Positions 21,791 through 34,582 of a stretch of DNA of 64,000 nucleotides are shown here, piece after piece. Every line of letters starts with the position of its first letter. Position 1 is the stretch's first letter. Both the position numbers and the translations under genes were made by a program. The notes below the pieces were generated by a model. It was not told the origin of the DNA. It worked only from the letters and a program-made list of their open reading frames with translations, and made no database searches. The stretch covers positions 44,155,717-44,219,716 of the forward strand of contig OZ020305.1 of NCBI GenBank assembly GCA_963971305.1. The letters run 5' to 3'. Source of the stretch: Arcuatula senhousia (taxonomy: Eukaryota > Mollusca > Bivalvia > Mytilida > Mytilidae).

Positions 21791-22261
21791 GACAAAGCAC
21801 AAAAACCAAACACACAATAAAAATCAAATCGATCAAAGTCCAATTCCACTAGAGAGAACCTAAGACAAAAAACAAGAACAAACAAAAGGACGGTAAAGGA
21901 ACTCTCTATATAGAACACTCGATGTTACTGACAGATAGCTGAGAATCATCAATCGACTGATGTAAAAAAATCAAACGTATCGATTTTAAATCCGACACAA
22001 CACTTCAAACAATAATGATTTAGTGAAGTGTCATCACACAAAACCGACACGCTTGATCGCTATAATGCTTAAAAATGACAATAGTAAAAACGTTTATGGA
22101 AGTTTTAAAGCAAGTATCAAGTTATCAATATTTCTGCCAAAAAACACTAAATTCAAAGATTTAACCAAAATATTCAATTCATATCCTTTCCGTAATAAAT
22201 TTTGAAGCCAATTTTTCATTTTTCATTTCATTTTTTTCAAATCCTTTTAGATTGAAGATAA

Positions 22262-22600
22262 AGAAATGTGGTAGAAGTGCACGCGACACAACCAAGATAA
22301 AGAAACGGCAGTTTTAAAAAATCACAATGGAAAACAGCCAGCAGTCTTCAACATGACCATAGGTTGCTGGTCGCCGTCATGCATTGGCCTAGACTAAAAT
22401 ACAATACATAAGATTCAAAACCAATCCCTAAATTATTAACAAAAGACCCATTCCTTGACATAGAATAAAAACAGATAGAAGACAGGGACAAACAAAAGCT
22501 TTGACAAGGATTCCTGGATTAGGACAGGAACATATATAGAACGTGGCGGGGTTAAACTAGTTTTTGTGGGCCCAACCGTCCCCCTTTTGCTTATCTTGTA
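22262..22600 (-). repeat. Family B repeat, long copy
   Basis: Same order of modules as 21440-21790: GTGCACGCGACACAACC, AGCCAGCAGTCTTCAACATG, GATTCCTGGATTAGGACAGG, GGGGTTAAACTAGTTTTTGTGGG. Two copies in the same orientation within 1 kb. Confidence 0.8.
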
Positions 22601-23910
22601 CAAAGCACAAACGTAACACACTCTAAAAATTAAATCGATAAAAGTTTAATTCACTTAGAGAGAACCTGAGAGTCAAATTGATAGGCTTTGCTTTGAAGCA
22701 TAACATACAGTTTATATTTTACTTCATTTAGAATATTCACATGTATTTTTGATCCACTTTGTGTTATATGTTGACCAGTTTATTCTCCATGAGACAGATG
22801 ACAAATATATATTTTTTCTCTATTATTCACATCATGAAATTCTACATTATTCATATTAGTAAAATAATAAGTATTTTCACCAGAGTACGCATGGTATATT
22901 AGATTCTATACAATCTTCATCAAAGTCTGTATAATATACAGATTTATCAGGATTTGATAATATCAGTTTATGCCTTAAATACATGTCTCACAGAAACTTT
23001 GAATCCCTTTTTCGTCAAAAGTTTATATTAGCCTTTTAAAATTGAAGATGCTTTAATTACTGTATGCAAGAAATGTCTTCGTTTAACTATTAAACAAACT
23101 TTTCTGATTTGTTAAAGTACAGAGTGTTACTTTTGATACAGGATCAATTGGGGAAATTCAAATTTCCTTCATCTGAGAAAATCTACTCCATAGATTTTTC
23201 TTAAAATTTGTGGAAATATTTTTTTTGTTAACGACTGTAAAATAAACTAAATAAAAAATTTAAGTTCAAAATGTTTGAAAAAAATGGAAAATGTGATTTT
23301 TCCCTATTATTTCTACACAAATTATATCCCCTTAAAAGTATGACAGGAAATATTAAAATTCTCAAATATGGTTTACTTTGTCCAAATTTTTGTTGTAATT
23401 TTCAATATTAATGTTTACCATAGACATGTTTACCAAGCTTAATGGAAATCAATCACAACAGCTAGCATGAATGATAGATGTGCAAAAAGATGCTCAGTAA
23501 TAGACACCCTATCTACCTTAAACTACAAGAATGTTATTAGGATGGCAGAGAAGGCTTCTAACGCCATAATAAGAGTATGTAAAGCTCACTATGACAATCG
23601 TTAAGTTTGAAGAACTAGGCAGTGATGTATACTATATCAGAAAAAGATAATGTTCTCTTTATCTAGGAATGAAGAATGAGCATAGGGATCTATTTTTAAT
23701 GTATTGGATACCTAAACTACCCAAAAATCCATAGAAACTGAATCGTTATCGTTTTCTATATCCTCAACACAGAAATGTCCTTTCAATCCACGATGATTTT
23801 GTTTCAAAGATGGATAACAAGCATTCTGCCACAGTAACTATTAATTTCCTTCAAATGTTAAACAAACTACATATGGACTTTTAAAAGATTTGTTAGAAAA
23901 TGGTTAAATC
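22601..23910. other. Intergenic, nothing recognised
   Basis: AT-rich; no gene seen. A decayed RT-like phrase may exist around 23700-23900, but it is too weak to name. Confidence 0.35.
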
Positions 23911-24876
23911 CTGACCCTTTTTACGAAGGGTCAGGTGAGCTATTGCAATCACTTGGCGTCCGTCGTCCGTCCGTCCGTTCACTTTTTCAAAGGTTAACTC
24001 CTCTGTCACCATAAGTCCAAATGCAACCAAACTTATTACAGTTGTTTATTGGTTTATGTGCCATTGTTGGGATTTATGATTCGTTAAAAAAACATGGAGA
24101 CTGTAGCTAAAAATAGAACATAGGGGTAAATAGTTTGTTGCAAATAACTCAAAAACAGTGACAGATATCAAAATTCTGGCAAGAGTAAAGGTCAAGATCT
24201 ACGCGTCCTGACATTTTCAAGAAGATCCAACAACCGATGTAGGAGTAAATGCCCTTTTTCTGTTTTTTTTTTTCAAAATTTTTCACTTATTTAGCCCTAT
24301 ATCTTGAAAACTATACATATGATTAAGCACATCAAGATCTACATTTCACGTAATTAGGTCAAAGCTGTAGGACCATTTCTTTAAGGAGTTAAGGCCCTGA
24401 AAGCATCAATTTACCATGAATTACAAAGATTAACTTGTCTGACACCATTAGACCAACTGCATCTAAACTTGGCACACATGTATAATAGCATATATGCTAC
24501 AATTCCATCGTTTGGATTTTTGACTTGTTGAAAAATATGACCGCCATGGTTAAAAATAAAACATAGGGGTAAATTGCAGTTTTATGCTAAAAACTCAACA
24601 ATGGTTTCAGATATCGAAACTGTTCAAGAATCAATAGTGATCAGCATATTAAGATCTACTTGCCTGAATTTTTTAAAAAAAGATCCGACTGCTGATGTGG
24701 GAGTTATTGCCCTTTTTCGTAATTTTTGCCAAATTTTGCACTTATTAAGCCCTATATCTTGAAAACTAAACAAGATATTTCAGAAATTTAAATTGGTTAA
24801 GCACAATAATATCTATAAAATATGTGTATCTCTATAGTTCAGGTGAGCGATTCAGGCTCCTGGGAGCCTCTTGTTT
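23911..24876 (-). mobile_element. Pearl-like element, copy C2
   Basis: Inverted relative to C1. The terminal hairpin (CTGACCC...GGGTCAGGTGAGC) is at the left with a (CCGT)n microsatellite; the head AGGTGAGCGATTCAGGCTCCTGGGAGCCTCTTG is at the right. The core is strongly diverged, so this is an older copy. Confidence 0.8.
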
Positions 24877-26040
24877 AATTTCTTACAATTTGGCCATTTT
24901 GTTTTCTACGTTATCGCACGAGATATTTATATTGTCATTTGAATGAACTGATTCAATAGTCTTTTTTAAATCTAGAAACTATCTAAAAGACACATTTAAA
25001 ATCAAAATATCAAAAGTGACATGCCCATCATAATACCTGTTTTTTTATGTCTATACGTAGGCCAAACCTTGCCAACTAATCATTTTGGATTTTTTCTGTA
25101 TTCGCTTATGGTTAAATAAGAATAAAAGTATCATCAAAATACTTAACAGGAAAGACAAAATTAAAGATTTTTCATACAGAAAAAATGTAAGACCCCAATG
25201 GGCCTGTTCTGGAGCAAGTTTTGTACAAATAAAATGGATAGTTGTACAAAATCTCATGTTGCCAAACCTCCCTCTCCTCCGATAGTCACAAAATCAAAAC
25301 AAAACGCGGAAGTAACATGAGTAAGGTGATCATCTTAATACAGCAAACAGCCAAAAACTATTAAACTAAAATAAGATTCATGTAACTCGAATACAATTTC
25401 GATTCTTTTCTCCCAGTGAAGAAGAACGTCTAAAAAGATTGAAAAAAGAAAAACAACAGAAAAAATGGTATAATTCATAGCCTGACATATCATTTTATCA
25501 TCTGTGTCACACATCATATGCCGGTTTGGCAGGGTGTGTTATTTCTATTAAAGGAACAATTTATAATTGAATCTAAAGTAGTCATTTTAAAAACCACGCA
25601 GTTCAAATTCTAGATACTTGGATAACTATCCAAGATTTAAGATGACTCATTATAATTCGTAGCATATTTTTTCATTATAATTCTGAGTAATTTAAAAAAG
25701 CATCAACATGATCAAGCACGAATCATTGCTGACAAAGAGTATACCATCAATATATATCTGAAAAGACATATTTGTTCTAAAAAAAGCATTAATATTTAAA
25801 GCTTTTCCACAATTATGACCTGGATAAACCCGTTACAAGTGTTTCCCAGTAAAATATATACCAAAGTATTCATCTCGTACAACGCCTTGTATATGTCTAT
25901 GAGGCGACCACTGTTGTGCATAATAGAGACACGTTTATTTTTTGTGTGTCCAACTTGACACAGTTTGGATGTTTATGCCAAATATAAATAAGCAATCTTA
26001 GTGAAATGCTTTGTTCGGTTGATAATAGCTTAGAGTTTTT
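24877..26040. other. Intergenic, nothing recognised
   Basis: AT-rich, with no gene or named repeat. Confidence 0.4.
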
Positions 26041-26395
26041 AAGCAACCGTGAAGGTTAGCGCTGCTGGTGGAGTTATGATTCCCAGAGATAAGCCTGCTT
26101 CGGCACCAACACTTCTGTGTTGGGGAACACATCAAAGCTATAAATTATATGTTTAAATTTCAAAAATGTCTTAACCCTAAGATTCTTCCTACCCCAGACA
26201 TATGTTGATGATCTTAGTGATAATTTATTTGATTCGGTATTTTTGATTCTATTGTTATATGCTCTTCATAATCATACAGTATTTGGCTTCTCAATATTTT
26301 TGGTAGAGAGCCTCTGATGAGTCTTGAAATTCCGAAATGCGCGTCAGGCGTAGCAAAATTTATTGTCTGGAACTTTGTTGTCATTTTAATTGTAA
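26041..26395 (+). mobile_element. Retrozyme copy with decayed hammerhead
   Basis: The body (CCGTGAAGGTTAGCGCTGCTGG...CAGACATATGTTGATGATCTTAGT) matches 15660-15830. At 26317 the core CTGATGAG and CGAAA remain, but stem II has lost pairing (GTCT no longer meets AGAC) and stem I carries a mismatch, so it is probably inactive. Only one hammerhead is left. Confidence 0.8.
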
Positions 26396-26603
26396 TGCAT
26401 GTATGCTAATGATGGATAGCTTTTTATTTTTCAGGTGAGCCTCTTATTTTGTTTTTGCGCACATTATTGCACGTGGTTAAAATTTTTAAAAGAATCCCAT
26501 AAAACAGGAAAAAGATTGAAATCTTGACCTACAACGTACATTGATATCAAACTCTTCACATGCTTTAAGGTTAATTAATTTAATTCAATAATGATCCTAT
26601 GTT

Positions 26604-26822
26604 GAGGGGGGGGGGTAGGAGGGGGTCTGATCCCGGAATCCCGAACTAATTTTTACAAAATCCCGTCATCCCGACTTAAAATTGAGAAAATCCCGAAGCC
26701 CGGTAAAGTTGATATAATTTTATCCCGGAATCCCGAACTTAAATTGTCCAAATCCCGGAATCCCAAGCTTAAATATGGCCAATCCTTGTGTCCCGAAAAA
26801 GGTCCTACCCCCCTCTATGTTG
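26604..26822. repeat. Degenerate TCCCG-rich array with inverted G/C-run ends
   Basis: Repeats of ATCCCGGAATCCCGAACTTAAA type, 20-50 bp apart, lie between TGTTGAGGGGGGGGGGTAGGAGGG on the left and the inverse TCCTACCCCCCTCTATGTTGAA on the right. No coding. Confidence 0.8.
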
Positions 26823-27326
26823 AATTTTCATAATTTTTCGCATTTACACATCTGTCAAAATAACCTCTGGTGTTATTAATAAACCATTTCTAACATAATT
26901 AGCTAATTAGTACATCTTATATACAGAAACAGAAGTCTTTATTTTGAAAAGAGATTTTAATTACTACATGGAATAAGATTATATCATTTCTGTGTCTTTG
27001 TAAAGTAAAATGCTTTTATCTTAAAATGCAATTATCCTCATTAAAAATCTGTCAATGATGGGAATGTTGGATACTTGTTAAATAATATTTCATATTTATT
27101 TATAAAGGTATAACAAAATGTTCACATAAATATCATCCTTTTCCCATCTTCTTCTCTTTCTTTTATTTTCTTAGTGTTTGTATCCTGTATTTGTGCATAT
27201 GTTGATATGTTTGTAGCTCATATTGCACATATAGACCTGTGATAAATTAATAATGAAACGTGAAAAATCTATATGCGAAATTTCTTATTTTAAAGAGACT
27301 AAGAAGACTATAGCTATACTGAGCAA
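26823..27326. other. Intergenic, nothing recognised
   Basis: AT-rich spacer. Confidence 0.4.
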
Positions 27327-28714
27327 ACAATAGGCTCTCTGGAGCCTGAATCGCTCACCTGACTTCAAACTGATTGAATGAAAATAATTTGGGGTACCTG
27401 AGGTGAAAACTCCATCAAAGGATCGTCATAGAATTTCTACCTTATTATGAAGGCTTTTGTAGAGCACATAAAGCCAAACAGTCAAGCAAACACAAGCTTT
27501 TCTTAATCTTTTATAGGTTTAATCTGCAAAGCAATGACCCAAAACTTGACAATTAAGGGCCATAAATTTTAAAGGGGGTCATCTGACAGCTTCAGATTAA
27601 TGGATATTTTTAAAGAGCTAACTGAACTGAAGATTTAAGCAAGTAACATTTTTTTCTCTATCTGTAACAACTTTCATTCTATTGTGTCAAATACACAAAA
27701 ACACTATTTTTCACTATTAAATTACCATAATCCCTTTAAGGGGTCATTTGACAATTTTGACCCTGAAATTATTTTGTAGATCTCAATAAGCTTCACAATT
27801 CTCCAAAGCTAACTTTCCTCTGGCGCTTACAGTTTTCAAGATAAAGTAAAAAAAGTGAAAATGATCAATTTTTTGATAAAGGGAAAATAACTCATGTAAG
27901 GAGTCATCCTCCAATTTTTACCCAATGGAGAGTTTTGAAGAGCTTTTGAAGCTGAAGAAGTAGGGTTGCTTCGGATTATCTCTATCTATTATACTTTTTG
28001 AGCTATAAGCTAAAAACTATGGTCTGACCCCCTGTTCTATTTTTAGCAACAGCGGCCATGTTGGTAAGTCGGCGTGAAACTTGGTAGAAGACATCCTAAA
28101 GATCTAGTGTACAAAGTTTCAAAGCAATCCCTTCATTAGTTTCAGAGAAAAAGATTTTTTAAAATCAGTTAATATTGATAGAAAAAACAGTTAAAGGGGA
28201 ATATAACTCTTAAACGGTTGATCGGACAATTTTGACTCTGAAATCATTTTTGTAGACCTGAATGAGCTACAGAATTCTCTAATGTTAAATTTTCCTCTAG
28301 CACCAAGTCCAAAAATCTGTGAAAATTGTCAATTTTGACAATTGAGAGGAAATAACTTTTATAAGGCGACTTCCCACAACTTTGACCCAATAGAGAGTTT
28401 TGTAGAGCTTTTGATGCTGAAGAAGTAGTGTTGCTTCGGATTTTCTCTAACTATTATACTTTTTTTAGCTATAAGCTGAAAACTATGGTCTGACCCCCTG
28501 TTCTATTTTTAGCAATGGCGGCCATTTTGGATCGTCGGCGTACACAAATTTCACAAACTTGGTAGAGGACATCCTTAAGATGTAGTGTACAAAGTTTCAA
28601 AGCAATCCCTTCAGTGGTTTCAGAGAAGAAGATCTTTGAACAAAAGTTAACGCACGGACGACGGGCGCTTAACGATGACAATAGCTCACCTGACCCGGGT
28701 CAGGTGAGCTTAAA
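27327..28714 (+). mobile_element. Pearl-like element, copy C3
   Basis: The head GGCTCTCTGGAGCCTGAATCGCTCACCTGA and diverged core units lead to two copies of the unique right region (27890-28160 and 28360-28650). The end is a perfect 28-bp palindrome, AGCTCACCTGACCC then GGGTCAGGTGAGCT, at 28683-28710. Confidence 0.8.
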
Positions 28715-28776
28715 CGTAAAGGATCATGCATATGTGTATCAAACATTAGCAAAACTACTATAAGTAGAAATTTGTG

Positions 28777-28860
28777 CAAATCGTGATAGAATTTTTTGGG
28801 TCTTTTGACTCGTTCCGTTGCGCTCCACTCGCAAAAAGACTGAAAAATTCTATCACTCGT
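28777..28860. repeat. Short foldback hairpin
   Basis: GTGATAGAATTTTTTGGGTC...TTTT is mirrored by AAAAAGACTGAAAAATTCTATCAC around a GC-richer loop (GACTCGTTCCGTTGCGCTCCACTCGC with no partner). Either a small MITE or a structured RNA site. Confidence 0.7.
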
Positions 28861-29734
28861 GAAAGATCAGCCGGTCTTTTCCAAGAACTTATGTAAGAAC
28901 CTATAACAGTATACCAATTATCCTTTCTGTCATTGGATAATTATGTCTTAGACATTGATTTTATAATAAGCAATTCCTGACAAAATAAATCATTGGTTGC
29001 GTTTTCTTAAATAAACTAGACCCCTTATATGTCTATAATATTTTGATATACATTAAACAAGAATTTATTCGATTTTGCATTGATAACATTACAACGAATA
29101 TTCATGTCAGTTCACGTCTTCCTAATATTCACGTCGAAACCGTAGGCATGTTTTTACAATACAATGTTCCATATGGAATAATTATTAGCCAAATTATAGG
29201 GATACTCGATATCTTTCAGATTCTTAAACCGGAGGGGCAACATGAAATCATTTGGTTAGATATTCAGAAATAGTCAATATAGAAACAGGTTTACATTATG
29301 TCTGTCTTAATTCTACCTTCGGTGCAGTTTTTAAATTTGTCGTACATGCATGCCGTAACTGATAAATTTATGGACAGGAATAAAGAAAAATTAACAATAA
29401 CGTTATAAACGAGGAGTAGTCTTCTAGATGTTGTATTACATCAATCTGAATGTGGATTCCTTTTGTCCTCATTTTGTTGGTTAGTTATTGTTTTACACTT
29501 AATGAGCGTGAATACAGCTACAAAAAATGTATATAAGGGTGATATGAAAGGGGTGATAAAATACAAATACCAAAAGCGGGTATAAAACGGTTAATTTTGG
29601 TTATGCAGTATCATTTGATAAAACGAACATTAAATGAGAATGGAGTAGAGAAACAAGCCGTGTGACCAAACGGGGAAACGAGCTTCGACCGCCACTGGAA
29701 AAAGAGGGATGGGTAGGTCGGACAATTTGACTTT
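28861..29734. other. Intergenic with repeat fragment at 29640-29730
   Basis: No gene seen; the right part shares CGCCACTGGAAAAAGAGG with 1100-1140. Confidence 0.4.
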
Positions 29735-30090
29735 AGGGAGAAGGTTGAGCCCAAAAAACTAGTTTAACCCCACCACATTTTAAATGTGCCTGTCCTCAGT
29801 CAGGAGTCTTTAATAAAGCTTATGTTTGTATTTGTCGAATTTATGTTATTTATTTTTTTCTGTCAATAAGATGGTCTTTCATTTGCACTTTAGGATTGGG
29901 CTTGAACCATATGTAGTTTATTTTCAATCCAGGGCCAATTGCAAAAACAGCGAGCAGCGACCGCTGGTCACATTGAAGGCTGTTGGTTGTTTTGTAGTCT
30001 AGAAACGTATATACGTTTCGCTTCTTATAGATGTTTAAATTGACGTTTATAATTGTAGGTTGTGTCGCGTACACTTATTCCATATCCCAT
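29735..30090 (+). repeat. Family B repeat, long copy with inserted palindrome
   Basis: Order: AAAAAACTAGTTTAACCCC, CCTGTCCTCAGTCAGGAGTC, AACAGCGAGCAGCGACCGC, GGTTGTGTCGCGTACACTTATTCC. Unlike other copies it carries, at 29993-30040, a block with the 18-bp palindrome GAAACGTATATACGTTTC that recurs alone at 31095-31150. Confidence 0.8.
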
Positions 30091-31094
30091 TATCTTCTTT
30101 ATTTCGTGAGTTATTTTCTTTTTCCCGTTTGTGTTGTCTCATTGAATGTTTCTTCTTAATTTGTGCTTGTATAGCATTTTTTCTTCTTTTACATTTTACA
30201 TGAATGAATAGCTTGAGAAATCGGTCTAGATGGTTAATAAGTCGAAATACCTAATTGGGATTTCCTAGGAAGTGACTTCGATGAACGTGGTTAGTAAGCA
30301 TGTCAACATCTCGTTGTATTAAGCATGCTATTTCTTTCTGTCTCAGACAATCCGGACTAATCATATTTGATGAAAGATTACAACTTATCAAAAGAAAAGA
30401 GCTATATAAGGAAGCGTTTAACCCCACGTATTAACATTAAGTCCAGCAATTTAATTTAGGATTTATTTGTATGTACATGTGGAAGGAACATTTTGTCGAA
30501 GACTAATTTCAGTTCTATTAGTTTTCTATTTGTTTATTTGACTTAATGTCTGTGACAGTCTGGTATTTTCTGCTAGACCGACTTCTAGGGAAATTTAATG
30601 TACAATAAAAGTTTTATTTTACTTTTCTTGTAGCACATGTAGTTTATGTACATTTATTATTAATTTAAGATGACAATCGTTGATGATATATAAAAACAAT
30701 CATGAAATGATGAAAGAATTCTCTATCTTGTATTAAAATTCTCTGTATAATATGGTTTACTTTATATGTTTGTAAAACAGTTGTTTTGTTTTGTTAAAGA
30801 AGACCCTTTATTACTTATCATCTGGTGATAAAATCATCAAGAGAAACTATTGCTGTCATAAAAGTAAAGATTATAGATGAAAATTAATTCACAGCTACTT
30901 TGCTTCCACCAATATCCGTTTATTAGGCTCCTAAATGGATGAATATATTCTATAGACGGTCATTTGGGCACGTTTATTGTTATTTTACCGCAGAGATCAT
31001 GATAAACAACCACAAAATAGACAGCTTCTGCTGATTTCTGAATACTGTTGAAATTAATTTCCATTGTATTAGCAACTTTTGTTCCTTTTATTGA
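30091..31094. other. Intergenic, nothing recognised
   Basis: AT-rich; no gene or named repeat. Confidence 0.4.
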
Positions 31095-31150
31095 CTATTT
31101 TGTAGTCTAGAAACGTATATACGTTTCGGTTCTTATAAATGTTTAAGGTT
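31095..31150 (+). repeat. Dispersed palindromic block
   Basis: TTTTGTAGTCTAGAAACGTATATACGTTTCG followed by TTCTTATAAATGTTTAA is nearly identical to 29991-30040 and contains the perfect palindrome GAAACGTATATACGTTTC. Confidence 0.8.
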
Positions 31151-32185
31151 TGTACAAACTTACTTTTTCTATTACAAATGTTGCAATGGTTAGGTGGATA
31201 AAAATTAGACAACTTTGGTTAATTTGGATTTTCTGTTCGGTAGTTATAGATTGGGAAGCTTTTACTATACAGGGACTGTAGTACATCCCCATCGACGAAA
31301 CCAACAATTGTTGGTGATTTTTTTTTTCGACAGGAAAGTATATGCTTAAGAAAAATGTGATTTTCCATTTTAGATATTTCTCCTATATAGCCCCTGGTAC
31401 ACAGGGGTTACTTCTTGCTATCAATGCATGTAGTTTCTTGTAGATATAGATAAACGGGTATAGGTTATTTGTTGTTTAAACAAACACGCCTTAAGGCTTC
31501 TTGTTTTCTATTTGTATCATATCAGTTTTATCTTATCATACAAAAGCAAGAGAAGTTGGAAAATGCCGAAAAGTGATTGTATTTATTTACAAAGTAGACA
31601 ATGAAATTACTTATTGTAGGTCAAAGATCAAGAATCAAGGTCAACTTAAAACAAGGACAAGGTCAAACAAAAGTTTCTGTAGATCTTGGATGCTGCGAAT
31701 ATTTTCCCACTAACTCATGCTAAACCTTTACTTTACGAAGCTTTCATGCACTTTTTATAATCAAAAAATCGCGGGATACAACAAATATATATACTAGTAA
31801 ATTCTTGAATGAAAGAATTGTCGAATTCAACATATAAAGTAATTCATCATTATTGAGCAGACTTCTTGGATTTGAACCATTGGCAATGCGACGGGATAGA
31901 GTCATCCAATAGCAGCTTGACATACATAGGCACCTGTGGTCAATTTTGTTTTAGGGAAGTTGTCGTTGTTGGTTGTAGTGTAAATGTAGTGGAGTTTTTG
32001 AGATTCAAATGCCCCTTTTGTATGTCTTTGCTTCTGCAACTGACACACTTTTGACACTGTAAAATCATAATACAATACAAATGCCATTAACTAAAAACAA
32101 TGAGATTACAAGTAGAAGACTAGAATAATAACCGAGAATAAAGAATAAAGCTTCATCAAAGTTTGAAACTAGTATGTTGGTGACA
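31151..32185. other. Intergenic, nothing recognised
   Basis: AT-rich; short open frames have no domain. Confidence 0.4.
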
Positions 32186-33170
32186 CCCCGGTAGTCTAAC
32201 AGCCCATTAGTCTGAAAATTAATAGTCCGACAGCCACTAGTCATAATAGACGGTCAATGTAAACGAATGCTTTAATATTAATATAAAACGCCATACGCAT
32301 GCATCCTAACTTAAATTGGATGTTTTGTAGAAATTACCTTCTAACTAAAGACATTTTTCAATGATTTGATTACCAAAATATACGATTAACGCATGCTATG
32401 ATTATTCGCAACATACTACAAGAACAAGTGCAATTTTATGAGTGTTACTTAGAAGACAAAAAAAGTTCCTTTGCAAAGAAAGCATAGCAAATCTCGGGTA
32501 CTTCTACCAAATGAAATTGGGATACGTTGGTTTCTTTGCAGAACACAACTATTTTTTTTTAGTTTTAAACCTTATATTTTCTTTTCTTCAAAGTTATAAG
32601 TATTTTCCATGTGCTGACATGTACATTTTGTTATAAATCAAAATCAATCACCTATTCTGATTTCTCTTTTTGCTAGCGGCTTTCAGAATCTACTGTTTCT
32701 TTTTTCAACATCACACTAATATTATTCATTCATTATTAGTATTACATGTATCCATTTGATGTTCATGTTCTTCGCCCATGTATAACGTATAAAAAATAAA
32801 TAAAATAAAATAATAATATAACGTATAAAGCTGGTTAAACACTGGATTATCATTCCTTGAAAAGTAAGTAAATCTTATTTGAGACAGACAGACGTACACA
32901 CGGACGAACAAACAGAACAAAAGAACTAAATTCCCTTGATAGACAGACCCAAGAAAAATGTTTTTTTTTTTATAAAGTTCAAGTACTGCCCGATAGGACT
33001 ATAATGGGTTGTTGGACTATTAGACTGACCATGGAAGTATTAAATTGACTTACAATTTAATACTTCCATGGACTGACGGACTATAGTGTGTGGGTTTTCG
33101 GATTACTAGGCTGTTGAACTAATGGGTTGTCGGATCGTAAGGTTGTCAGACTATTGGGATGTCGGAGTGC
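32186..33170. mobile_element. Foldback-like element with GGACTAT/TGTCGG arrays at its ends
   Basis: The left end (AGTCTAACAGCCCATTAGTCTG...AGTCCGACAGCCACTAGTC) is the inverse type of the right end (GGACTATTAGACTG..., GGCTGTTGAACTAATGGGTTGTCGG...). Both are made of degenerate 20-25 bp units. The middle is AT-rich. No coding. Confidence 0.6.
33029..33071. repeat. Perfect 19-bp inverted repeat with 5-nt loop
   Basis: CCATGGAAGTATTAAATTG, loop ACTTA, then its exact reverse complement. It interrupts the GGACTAT array. Confidence 0.95.
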
Positions 33171-34562
33171 AGACGTGTATGCCGGAAAAGGACGAATCTG
33201 TTGGATGAAATGTTGAATTATAAAACAGGAGATGACACTGAAGTAGTATATATGAATGATGGATTGCTCCTTTTTTGGACTCAAGAGTACGCTGAATACG
33301 AGAATCGATGTGACATAACCAGCTTTTATATTAGTTCATTTTTTGTAGGCAGCACCGAACATATTTAGAAAACAATCCTATCTAATGTTCTTTATTACCA
33401 TAAACCACAACATGAAAGAAATGTCTGATTGTAAAGGGTCATACAAACGATTATTTCCAAATCAAGTCAGATTTTTAATGCTTGAAGGAATGTAGCAAAT
33501 TTCATATTTCTTTTGATCTGTCTAAACAAATAAACATTGACTTATTCAAATTTCTATAAGGGATAAATTTAGTTATTCCATTATGTCTATGTTATGGATA
33601 ATTTCCCAATTTCATTAAGCTGTTCGTTCATAAACTTCTGTATAGAGTAGGAACAAGCTGTCAATAAACGTTGGCAACAGTTTTATTCACTCAAGTGTGA
33701 GCCCATACCATATATCATCTTGTTTGCCATAACCGTAACAAATTGACTTTTTGTTGAAATGAGTAGTTTTATAAAGCTAATCTATCCTCTTAACAAATAA
33801 CATCCATTACGAGGTTTCATATGCTAACTTGTACACTGTCAATCATTGTGCCAAAGAAGATGTTTTACTGTAAAACCCCTTCTTACGTTAAATATCAAAT
33901 AAACTCATTAGGCATTTTAATATATTTGGAAATACAAAATTGGGTTGACCTGGGTCATACAATAGAAACGAAAATGGTGAGCTTTAAAGTATAAAAGCTA
34001 TACAGAAACAAGATTTTTCTAAGACAAAATGATAAAAGAAAGACTTTTTTACCAGTGATTTTTGCCTGTTCCTGTATATAAACATGCAGATATTTAAAGA
34101 TAACATGGATAAGATCGATAAATAAGTTTGAAAAAAAAATTCGTGGCCCACATACATGACATACATGACATAAAGGTATCCTTAGCTTAACATTGAACTA
34201 ATGATCCCAGAGCAGAGACAGTTTTTCTTATGATGTGCTTTATTTATGCAAATTTTTTTCAAACCGACAAGCGGTTTGGGAGATGTCACCTTAAAAGATA
34301 TATGATCAGACAGACGGGATTATTCCTATACATCCCTCTAAAGTTTTTGGTGGTATAAAAACATATACATTTTATCATATAACCGTAAAAATCTGTAAAT
34401 CTAACTTAATACACTGGTCTATGGTAAGGAATGGAACGACTAGAAAAAATATAAAAAAGAATAAGAACAAAGTTTCAGGGGAATACTTTGAATCTGCGTC
34501 CGATGCTTAATTCGTCTACATAAAACTCATTTCAGATTGAACTGATACTCTGTATTTCATTT
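33171..34562. other. 5' region of the GPCR gene, no exon recognised
   Basis: No repeat or coding frame is recognised; upstream exon(s) and promoter of the GPCR may lie here or farther left. Confidence 0.4.
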
Positions 34563-34582
34563 CCTTTGTTTTTCTTTTGTAG
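34563..34582 (+). promoter_or_regulatory. Predicted 3' splice site directly before the GPCR start codon
   Basis: CCTTTGTTTTTCTTTTGTAG is immediately followed by ATG. It is a strong pyrimidine tract with TAG at the exact boundary, implying a 5'-UTR intron that ends at the start codon. Confidence 0.6.
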
